This document shows positions 1 to 5,566 of a DNA stretch of 5,643 bases, piece after piece. Both the position numbers and the translations under genes were made by a program. The DNA comes from Thermodesulfobacteriota bacterium (GTDB taxonomy: Bacteria > Desulfobacterota > SM23-61): NCBI GenBank assembly GCA_030018715.1, contig JASEHN010000216.1, positions 1-5,643 of the forward strand, read 5' to 3'. Numbering within the stretch: the stretch's first letter is position 1; the number at the start of each line of letters is the position of its first letter. The notes under the pieces are model-generated. The model was not told where the DNA came from. It saw only the letters and a list, made by a program, of their open reading frames with translations, and ran no database searches.

Positions 1-16
1 AATCATTGGTTTAAAA

Positions 17-41
17 CTCTGTGATCTCTGTGCCCTCTGTG
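17..41. repeat. Three CTCTGTG units at 9-base period (CACAGAG on the minus strand)
   Basis: CTCTGTG occurs at 17-23, 26-32 and 35-41, with variable spacer dinucleotides AT and CC and GGC following. It begins 14 bases after the livM stop in the direction of transcription. From memory, CACAGAG-rich strings of this kind are scattered through intergenic regions of many deltaproteobacterial and other environmental genomes. I do not know an accepted name or function. The rest of 1-54 is AT-rich and holds no gene. I see no GC-rich stem followed by a T tract, so no convincing intrinsic terminator. Confidence 0.7.
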
Positions 42-54
42 GCTAATTTTAATT

Positions 55-1140
55 TTATTGGGAAATATACGGCAGGGGCCAGATGCGGAAGTAGTCGCGG
101 ATGCGCACCCAGACACCGACCAGGCCTTCGGGCTTTAAGATGATGAACAGAATAATTAAAAGGCCGAAAGTGAAGTCTTTCACCGGGCCCAAATAAATCG
201 TGAGGTTGGGGTCATACTTTTTAGCCAGGATGGAGACGCCGACGTTCAAAAACTCCGGGACCATGGTGATGAAGAGCACCCCGAAGATCGTTCCTAAGAG
301 GCTGCCCAAGCCCCCGATCAAGACCATAGCCAGGAACTCGATGGATTTGAAGAAGTGGTAATCTTCGGGAATGGCGCTGCGCTGCAGGGCGGAGAAGAGC
401 GCGCCGGCCATGCCGGCGTAAAAAGCGCTGATGGCAAAAGCGAGAAGCTTATAACGAAAGACCGGGATGCCGATGATTTCGGAGGAGACATCGTTATCGC
501 GAATGGCGATGAAGGCCCGGCCAATCTTGGAGCGGTTGATGTTCTTTAGCCCCCACATGGAAAAGGCCGCCAGCAGGAAGATGAAATAGAAAAAGGCATA
601 GTGTTTTCCGAGGGAAAGGCCGAGGCAGGTGGGAACAGGGAGTTCGATTCCCCGGATCCCGCGGGTCAGGCTTTCCCAGTGAACGATTGTATATTCGATG
701 ATGAACTGGAAAGCCAGGGTGGCCACCATCAGATAAAAGCCTTTGATGCGCAATGAGGGGATGCCCACGAGCAGGCCGAAGGCCGCAGCCACCAATCCGG
801 CGCATAAGATGCTCAGGAGCAATGGGGCTCCATAATGGGTGATCAGGAGGGCGGAGGTATAAGCCCCCACGCCCAGGAAAGCAGCATGTCCGAGAGAGAG
901 GAGGCCGGTAAAGCCGACGAGCAAATTCAGGCCCAGGGCCCCGATCAGGTTTACCAGAACCAGGTTGAGAATGTAGAAATTATATTCATCCAGATAAAAG
1001 GGAGAGATGGCCACCAGGACGAAAAAAATTACTAAAAAAGTCCGCTTGAAGAGAGTGCGAAAAATCCGCTCATCCTGCCGGTGGCTGAAGATGGCGGTGG
1101 AGGAGAAATACTGGTTGTATAGATCGGATAAGGATTTCAA
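55..1140 (-). CDS. livM: LivM-type ABC transporter permease
   Basis: This is an inner-membrane permease of the branched-chain amino acid/amide (HAAT) ABC importer family, 361 residues, expected to pair with LivH to form the translocation channel. The family core is clear: the GLNLLVGFTGLLSLGHAAF block (residues 70-88) continuing into LGVGAY, and a cytoplasmic ATPase-contact loop around 207-245 (GRAFIAIRDND, IGIPVFRYKLLAFAISA). The segment IEFLAMVLIGGLGSLLGT (267-284) and the C-terminal LKPEGL (335-340) are also typical. About eight or nine hydrophobic segments are visible, roughly at 33-50, 55-76, 83-100, 105-126, 135-152, 181-198, 232-250, 265-297 and 322-336. The first 30 residues are a polar extension. 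The start is TTG at 1140-1138, supported by a strong Shine-Dalgarno; the next methionine in frame is residue 138, inside the core. It overlaps the ligase stop as TTGA and is last in the operon. Family assignment is secure. The substrate is unknown and, given the ligase, may be a carboxylate. Confidence 0.95.
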   Translation of the reverse strand: MKSLSDLYNQYFSSTAIFSHRQDERIFRTLFKRTFLVIFFVLVAISPFYLDEYNFYILNLVLVNLIGALGLNLLVGFTGLLSLGHAAFLGVGAYTSALLITHYGAPLLLSILCAGLVAAAFGLLVGIPSLRIKGFYLMVATLAFQFIIEYTIVHWESLTRGIRGIELPVPTCLGLSLGKHYAFFYFIFLLAAFSMWGLKNINRSKIGRAFIAIRDNDVSSEIIGIPVFRYKLLAFAISAFYAGMAGALFSALQRSAIPEDYHFFKSIEFLAMVLIGGLGSLLGTIFGVLFITMVPEFLNVGVSILAKKYDPNLTIYLGPVKDFTFGLLIILFIILKPEGLVGVWVRIRDYFRIWPLPYISQ

Positions 1141-3041
1141 GGCATCACCTCCGCAATGGCCACCTGTCCTTTGAAAGAGGAGATTCTTCCATCCTCATAA
1201 CGGATCTGGATGTCCAGTAGGTGTTCCGGCGTGGGCCGGTACAGGTCTTCAATCAGGGGTTTGTAGCGCTCGTAAATCAATCCCCGGCGGACCTTGCGGG
1301 TGCGCGTCAGCTCTTCATCATCCGGATGGAGTTCCTTGAGGAGAATGGCAAACTTGCGAACGCGCATATTTTGCGGGAACCGCTGGCAGAGTTTGCGGAT
1401 CTCCTCGCGCACCAGCTCGTAAATTTCCTGCCTTTGAGAAAGATCCTGATAAGTGGTGTAGGAAATTCCTCTTCTTTTGGCCCAGTTGCCTACGTTCTCG
1501 AGATCAATGGAAATGATGGCCGTGACGAAAGGTTGATTGGCCCCGCAGACCACCGCTTCCTTTATGTAGGGGCTGAATTTCAAGCGGATCTCAATATCCT
1601 GAGGAGCGAAACGCGAACCATCGGCCAGGTTCATGATATCCTTGAAGCGGTCGAAAATGTAAAGGTGCCCGTCTTCCCCGAAATATCCGGCATCCCCGGT
1701 CCTAAGAAAGCCGTCGGGAGTGAAGGCATCCTTTGTGGCCTTCTCATTCTTGTAATAGCCGAGCATGATGGATTTCCCCCGGATCATAATCTCCCCCTGA
1801 TCGGAGAGTTTTACTTCCACTCCTGGTATGGGCACCCCCACGGTCTCCGGGCGCACATCCCCGTCCCGGTGGGTGGTGGCAATTCCGGCGCATTCGGTCT
1901 GCCCGTACACCTGGCGGATGTCGATCCCCAGGGATTTAAAATATTTGAACACTTCCGGAGAGAGAGCCCCGCCGCCGGTGACGGCCATCTTCACCCGCCC
2001 CAAACCTACGCGATTACGCAAAGGCCGCAGGACAGTGAAGGAAAGAAAATTAGAAAGAAGTTTGATCCGCCATCGAGGAATTTTCCCGGCGAGCTCCATT
2101 TCGGTGCGTTTCAAAGCTATGCGGGTGGCCCAGGCGTAAAGGTTTCTCTTCAGGGGATCGGCATTGTCCATGGCCGCCTGAATGACCGAGACCAGATCCT
2201 CCCAGCGGGAGGGGGTTCCGCCAAAATAGGAAGGCTGTAGCTCAATGAGGTCGCGGCGCAGGGTCTCGGGCTCTTCGGGAAAATTGTAGCAGGCTCCGCT
2301 TAAGAGCCAGCGGACCACGGCATAAAGTTGTTCGCCGATCCAGGGCAGGGGCGCCAGGGAGAGGAGCTGGTCTTCAGGCTCCATGGAGACAACATTGCCG
2401 TAGTTCTCTCCGGCATAAAGAAGGTTCTCGTGGCTGAGGATGGCCAACTTGGGCAAGGCCGTGGTTCCGGAGGTGGTCAGCATCATGGCCGGAGTATTCG
2501 GGGGAACATTTCCTGCGGTCTGGTGGAGGAAATCAGGATGGTTTTTTCCCTCCGCGGATCCCATTGCCAGCACATCCTCAAAGCGCTTCAAAAACGGATG
2601 GGCGGCGTAGTAGTTGGTCATACCCCGCGAATCCCAGACTATGACAGCTTTAACGGCTCCACTAATTTTAGGCCAAACCTTTAGAATCTTGTCCACCTGT
2701 TCCTGGTCGCTTAAAACGACGATGCGGGCATCGGCATAGGAGATGAGATAAAGCACTTCTTCGGCCAGGCAGTCAGGGTACATGCCGGTGATGACCCCTC
2801 CGGAAACAATGGCCCCCAATTCGGCTATGACCCATTCCGGCTTGTTGTCGCCGACCACGGCCACTGCTTCGTTTTTGCCGAGGCCCAGAATTTTCAGGCC
2901 CAGGGCGAAGTTTTCCACATCTCTGGCAAGTTCTTTCCAGGTGGTCGGCGTCCAGACCCCGTAACGCTTCTCCCGCAGGGCCGGCCTATTGGGGAATTCT
3001 CTGGCGTTGCGGATCAGTAGCTCAATCAGGTTCTTAGCCAA
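1137..3041 (-). CDS. AMP-forming long-chain acyl-CoA synthetase (COG1022-like)
   Basis: This is an adenylate-forming ligase of 634 residues, the usual length for the long-chain acyl-CoA synthetase branch. It would activate a carboxylic acid with ATP and CoA, giving acyl-CoA, AMP and PPi. Motifs in order: phosphate-binding loop TTSGTTALPKLAILSH (189-204); VTGGGAL (354-360); YGQTE (379-383); GEIMIRGKSIMLGYY (416-430); LRTGD (446-450); the hinge region DRFKDIMNLADGSRFAPQDIE (464-484); LKFSPYIKEAVV (487-498); and the C-terminal lysine region ELTRTRKVRR (577-586), where Lys583 is the likely catalytic lysine. The P-loop has Ala195 and Leu199 where many relatives have glycine. I recall similar TTSGTT-x-x-PKLA loops in ligases encoded beside liv transporters, so this looks like a subfamily trait. 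The start is TTG after AAGGAGG; an in-frame TGA four codons upstream excludes any longer form. It lies 12 bases after livG and overlaps livM. The acyl substrate cannot be read from the sequence; fatty and aromatic acids are both possible. Confidence 0.93.
   Translation of the reverse strand: MAKNLIELLIRNAREFPNRPALREKRYGVWTPTTWKELARDVENFALGLKILGLGKNEAVAVVGDNKPEWVIAELGAIVSGGVITGMYPDCLAEEVLYLISYADARIVVLSDQEQVDKILKVWPKISGAVKAVIVWDSRGMTNYYAAHPFLKRFEDVLAMGSAEGKNHPDFLHQTAGNVPPNTPAMMLTTSGTTALPKLAILSHENLLYAGENYGNVVSMEPEDQLLSLAPLPWIGEQLYAVVRWLLSGACYNFPEEPETLRRDLIELQPSYFGGTPSRWEDLVSVIQAAMDNADPLKRNLYAWATRIALKRTEMELAGKIPRWRIKLLSNFLSFTVLRPLRNRVGLGRVKMAVTGGGALSPEVFKYFKSLGIDIRQVYGQTECAGIATTHRDGDVRPETVGVPIPGVEVKLSDQGEIMIRGKSIMLGYYKNEKATKDAFTPDGFLRTGDAGYFGEDGHLYIFDRFKDIMNLADGSRFAPQDIEIRLKFSPYIKEAVVCGANQPFVTAIISIDLENVGNWAKRRGISYTTYQDLSQRQEIYELVREEIRKLCQRFPQNMRVRKFAILLKELHPDDEELTRTRKVRRGLIYERYKPLIEDLYRPTPEHLLDIQIRYEDGRISSFKGQVAIAEVMP
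1144..1152 (-). promoter_or_regulatory. Strong Shine-Dalgarno for livM, inside the ligase gene
   Basis: On the minus strand the nine bases GGAGGTGAT match the canonical 16S rRNA 3' end completely. GGAGG lies seven bases before the TTG start of livM. The site is within the last sense codons of the ligase (encoding EVMP), so ribosomes finishing the ligase end on top of it. It fixes the TTG start at 1140, since the only nearby ATG (1146-1144) reads ATG CCT TGA in the ligase frame and is the ligase's own end. Confidence 0.85.
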
Positions 3042-3043
3042 AT

Positions 3044-3052
3044 CCCCTCCTT
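3044..3052 (-). promoter_or_regulatory. Shine-Dalgarno for the acyl-CoA synthetase TTG start
   Basis: The minus strand reads AAGGAGGGG just after the livG TGA, with GGAGG four bases from TTG, a rather short spacing. It is the only ribosome site in the 12-base livG-ligase gap, and the frame is closed upstream by the livG TGA, so it decides for the TTG start at 3041. Confidence 0.7.
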
Positions 3053-3053
3053 C

Positions 3054-3842
3054 TCAATACTTCCTCCGTCCTAAGTAAGCCTCGATGACCAGCGGGTTTT
3101 GCTGGACTTCCTTGGGCGTTCCCTCAGCGATCTTTTCTCCAAAATTTAAAACCGTAACCCGATCCGAAAGGTCCATGACCGCGGAGAGGTCGTGCTCGAT
3201 CCAGGCGATGGTCACGCCCAGATCGCGGTGAATATCCAGAATATAGCTGGCGATGTCTTCCTTCTCTTCCACGGCCATCCCGGCCATGGCCTCATCAAGG
3301 AGAAGAAGTTTGGGTTTCATAGCCAGGGCCCGGGCCATGTCCACCCGTTTGCGCACGCCCAGAGGGAGAGTATCAACTATGGCGTAGCGCACGGAAGATA
3401 GACCCATGAAGTCGATAATCTCCTCTTCGATCTCCTGGCGGTGGCGGAGTTCCGTAGCTACGGTGGATGGCCACCTGAAATAACTTCCCAGGAGAGAGGT
3501 CTGAATCAAAAAGTGGCGGCCGAGCTTGATGTTGTCCAGGACGGACATGCCGTGGAATAGCTCCACTTTTTGAAAAGTGCGAGCTACCCCCCGGGCGGCG
3601 ATGACATGCGGTTTTAAGGGAAGGATGTTCTCCCCCTGAAAAAAAATCTCTCCCTGCTGGGGCCGGTAGTGGGCGTTGATGCAGTTGAGCAAACTCGTTT
3701 TGCCGGCGCCGTTGGGCCCGATGATGGCAAAGATCTCGCCGGCTTGCACGGAAAAACTAACTTCCCGGAGAACCTTGATTCCCCCGAAAGAAAGGTTCAG
3801 GTTGCAAATCTGCAAAATTTGGTTGTCGCTCTCTACAGCCAT
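3054..3842 (-). CDS. livG: LivG-type ABC transporter ATP-binding protein
   Basis: This is a cytoplasmic ATPase subunit of the LIV/HAAT importer, 262 residues, normal for LivG. Walker A is GPNGAGKT (42-49). The Q-loop glutamine is Q91 in RGVARTFQ. The family-specific insert of about 30 residues (VLDNIKLGRH onward, 101-130) distinguishes LivG from LivF. The signature region is LPLGVRKRVDMARAL (159-173), a degenerate form of LSGGQ, as is usual in LivG. Walker B is KLLLLDEAMAGM (178-189) with Asp183 and Glu184, and the switch histidine is His217 in IEHD. Oddities: the usual proline after the Walker B glutamate is alanine (EAMAGM), and the signature has Arg164 where relatives I remember have Gln. 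The start is ATG, with AGGA four bases upstream lying inside the last codons of livF; the genes overlap by 10 bases, suggesting translational coupling. The stop is TGA, and the next 12 bases lead in the same frame to the ligase start. All catalytic residues needed for ATP hydrolysis are present. Confidence 0.95.
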   Translation of the reverse strand: MAVESDNQILQICNLNLSFGGIKVLREVSFSVQAGEIFAIIGPNGAGKTSLLNCINAHYRPQQGEIFFQGENILPLKPHVIAARGVARTFQKVELFHGMSVLDNIKLGRHFLIQTSLLGSYFRWPSTVATELRHRQEIEEEIIDFMGLSSVRYAIVDTLPLGVRKRVDMARALAMKPKLLLLDEAMAGMAVEEKEDIASYILDIHRDLGVTIAWIEHDLSAVMDLSDRVTVLNFGEKIAEGTPKEVQQNPLVIEAYLGRRKY

Positions 3843-4618
3843 CGTTTCCTGCGTTTGTAGCGTTTGGCGTCCTGATAGCTTTTACGTTCCTTGGTGCCGG
3901 CCCCCAGATAAAATTCCCGGACGTCTTCATTCTCGAGGAGCGCGGCAGCCGGCCCTTCGAGCACGACCCGGCCGTTCTCCAGAACGCAGCCCCGGTGGCC
4001 AATCTGCAGGGCGGCGTGGGCGTTTTGTTCGACCAGGACGACGGTCATTCCTTCCCGGTTGAGCCGCTCAATGATCCGGAAGAGCTCTTCGGTAATCAGG
4101 GGAGCCAGTCCCAGTGATGGTTCATCGAAAAGAAGTATCTTGGGCTGAGTCATCAGGAACATGCCAATGGCCAGCATCTGCTGTTCCCCGCCGGAAGTGT
4201 AACCGGCTTTTTGCTGGCGCAGTTTATTAAGCACAGGGAAATAATCGAATACCTTTTCCATATCGGCCTTGACAGTCCTGTCCCAGCGCGAATAAGCGGC
4301 GGCGGCCAGGTTTTCCTCAATGGTCAGGTACCAGAATACCGGGCGGTCCTCCATCACGTAGGTCAATCCGAATTTTTTGATTATATCCGTGCTGTCCAAT
4401 CCCTTGAGGGAAAAATCGCCGACTTTGATATCACCTTCGATAATGTCGCCGTCAAACATTTTTAGCATGCCGCTGATCGCTCTCAGGAGGGTGGTTTTCC
4501 CGGCGCCATTGGCCCCGATGATCACGGAAATCTCCCCGGAAGCCGCTTTTAGGGAGATCCCGTTAAGGATGGAAATTACATCGTGGTAGACCACCCGCAG
4601 ATTTTCGATGGAGAGCAT
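3833..4618 (-). CDS. livF: LivF-type ABC transporter ATP-binding protein with basic C-terminal tail
   Basis: This is the second cytoplasmic ATPase subunit, 261 residues. Walker A is GANGAGKT (35-42), the Q-loop position is the glutamate of YVMEDRPVF (87-95; LivF proteins normally have E here, as in VPEGR), the signature is SGGEQQM (142-148), and Walker B is ILLFDEPSLGLAP (161-173) with Asp165 and Glu166. The H-switch position is Gln198 in VEQN, the LivF norm. It is longer than the common LivF of about 235 residues because of a tail after FYLG (236-239) that ends in the basic YKRRKRWL (254-261). From memory, similar tails occur in LivF homologues encoded beside CoA ligases. The start ATG lies one base after the livH stop (TGA-G-ATG), with AAGGG upstream inside the livH end. 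The stop is TAG. The last codons also carry the Shine-Dalgarno and start codon of livG. The family call is secure; the tail's role is unknown. Confidence 0.95.
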   Translation of the reverse strand: MLSIENLRVVYHDVISILNGISLKAASGEISVIIGANGAGKTTLLRAISGMLKMFDGDIIEGDIKVGDFSLKGLDSTDIIKKFGLTYVMEDRPVFWYLTIEENLAAAAYSRWDRTVKADMEKVFDYFPVLNKLRQQKAGYTSGGEQQMLAIGMFLMTQPKILLFDEPSLGLAPLITEELFRIIERLNREGMTVVLVEQNAHAALQIGHRGCVLENGRVVLEGPAAALLENEDVREFYLGAGTKERKSYQDAKRYKRRKRWL

Positions 4619-4619
4619 C

Positions 4620-5501
4620 TCAGACCCTTTCGATCCTCACCGTCCCGAAAAGCCCATAAGGGCGGATGAACAGGACAATAAGCAGGAGGAGATAGGGAGC
4701 CACGTCCTTGAATCCCACCAGCCCCAGAGGTTCGATATAACTGCCCACCAGGGCTTCGCAGAGACCGACGATCAACCCGCCGATGAGAGATCCACCGATG
4801 CTGTCCATGCCCCCGATGAGCACCACGGGAATGGCCCGCAGGCCGGCGCTCCCCGTTAAGTAGGAGAGGGCCCCGAAATTGGAGATCATCACCCCGGCCA
4901 CGGCGATACACATGGCGCTCAAACCCCAGACCATCAAAAGAATAAAGCGGGCGTCAATGCCGAAGGCCATGGCTTTGGACTGGCTCTCCGAAGTGGCCCG
5001 GATGGCCACGCCCCAGCGGGTACGAAAGAGGAAGAAAAGGACGAGGGCAAAAGCAATAATGGACAACCCGCCGGCCCAAACCCGTTCTGAAGGAAAGAGG
5101 ATGTCGCCATATTCCAGGCTGGCGTTGGGCAGCTCAATAAAGAAAGAGTAGGAATGGGCCCCGAAGATAAGCTGCACGGATGAGCGCAGAACGCTGGCCA
5201 GCCCGAGGGTGATGATGGTCATGGAAAGAGGCGAACGGCCCAATAGAGGCTTTATGGAGAGCCGCTCGATTAGAGCTCACACTGCCCCCGCGGCCAGAAG
5301 GCCCAGGGGCAGGGCGAGGATAAAAGGAATACGCAGGTCAAAGAAAAAAACGTAAAAGAGGAACGAACCGATGACCAGGAACTCCCCGATGGCAAAATTA
5401 AAGGCCTCCGAGGCCCGGAAAATGATGACGATTCCCAGGCCGAGAAGGCCGTAAACACATCCGATCAAAAGACCGGATCCGATCGTTTGGATGAAATCCA
5501 T
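4620..5501 (-). pseudogene. livH: LivH-type ABC permease interrupted by an in-frame TGA at codon 75
   Basis: This is the first gene of the operon: an inner-membrane LivH-family permease that would pair with LivM. ATG at 5501-5499 starts a typical LivH N-terminus (GSGLLIGCVYGLLGLGIVIIF at 8-28; EAFNFAIGEFLVIG at 32-45). The frame runs for 74 codons, meets TGA at 5279-5277, and continues without a frameshift for 218 more sense codons to TGA at 4622-4620. The downstream part is equally typical: ALIERLSIKPLLGRSPLS right after the stop, ITLGLASVLRS (96-106), a cytoplasmic loop WGVAIRATSESQSKAMAFGID (163-183), and AIPVVLIGGMDSIGGSLIGGLIVG (223-246). With one residue in place of the stop the protein is 293 long, normal for LivH. 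No decay is visible beyond the single codon. The stop falls in the first cytoplasmic loop, where relatives usually have a small residue, often Gly, so GGA to TGA is the simplest change. As written it gives a useless 74-residue fragment; a sequence error would restore an intact gene. The start has only a weak, distant AAAGG Shine-Dalgarno (AGG 12 bases upstream of ATG). Confidence 0.9.
5277..5279 (-). other. In-frame TGA inside livH
   Basis: The minus-strand codons read GCA GTG TGA GCT CTA ATC GAG CGG. The translation A-V-stop-A-L-I-E-R is continuous LivH sequence on both sides in one frame, so this is a substitution-type interruption and not an indel. TGA also ends livH itself, livG and the ligase here, while livF ends in TAG and livM in TAA. 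All three stops are therefore in normal use and a genome-wide reassignment of TGA is unlikely. Confidence 0.95.
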
Positions 5502-5521
5502 ATTATTGATCTACCTTTTAG

Positions 5522-5544
5522 GGGGAGGGTTGGGGATCCTCCCC
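5522..5544 (-). promoter_or_regulatory. GC-rich hairpin in the livH leader
   Basis: In the transcript sense the arms are GGGGAGG (5544-5538) and CCTCCCC (5528-5522), a perfect 7-bp stem with a 9-base loop. A competing smaller stem, GGGGA with TCCCC (5544-5540 with 5536-5532), uses the same first arm, so the two folds exclude each other. No T tract follows on either strand, so it is not a normal intrinsic terminator. It ends about 20 bases before the livH ATG and could influence translation or RNA stability. Function is inference. Confidence 0.4.
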
Positions 5545-5545
5545 G

Positions 5546-5566
5546 GTTTATAAAAAAAGTTTATAA
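5546..5566 (-). promoter_or_regulatory. Possible -10 region with duplicated GTTTATAA
   Basis: GTTTATAA occurs at 5546-5553 and 5559-5566 on the plus strand, 13 bases apart. Read on the minus strand, each copy contains TATAAA, close to the sigma-70 -10 consensus and sitting in the AT-rich island before livH. No good -35 hexamer lies 16-18 bases upstream of either (the upstream copy has only a T-rich CTTTTT/TTTTTT). The promoter call is therefore weak; the repeats could instead be a regulator site. Confidence 0.25.

Noticed and set aside
17..41. CRISPR array
   Set aside because: The units are 7 bases with 2-base gaps, far too short for repeats and spacers, and no cas genes are present.
1..54. 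Intrinsic terminator after livM
   Set aside because: There are AT-rich runs but no GC stem followed by T residues. Termination must occur further on or by another mechanism.
1221..2240. Long plus-strand open frame (339 codons) opposite the ligase
   Set aside because: It lies antisense to well-conserved ligase motifs, its translation shows no recognisable domain, and it is explained by the codon bias of the real gene.
4620..5243. Separate 207-residue gene starting at TTG after the livH stop
   Set aside because: The TTG is an internal leucine codon of LivH with no Shine-Dalgarno, and the product would lack the first membrane segments. It is the 3' part of the interrupted gene.
5248..5279. Selenocysteine at the livH TGA
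   Set aside because: The only stem close downstream is GGCT/AGCC (5263-5260 with 5251-5248) with an 8-base CTCCATAA loop, short and without the GU-containing apical loop of known bacterial SECIS elements. The position is not a cysteine site in LivH proteins I remember.
1137..5279. Reassigned genetic code with TGA read as glycine
   Set aside because: TGA ends livH, livG and the ligase at the expected places with the next start adjacent, GGA and GGG are used normally for glycine, and no other gene has an internal TGA.
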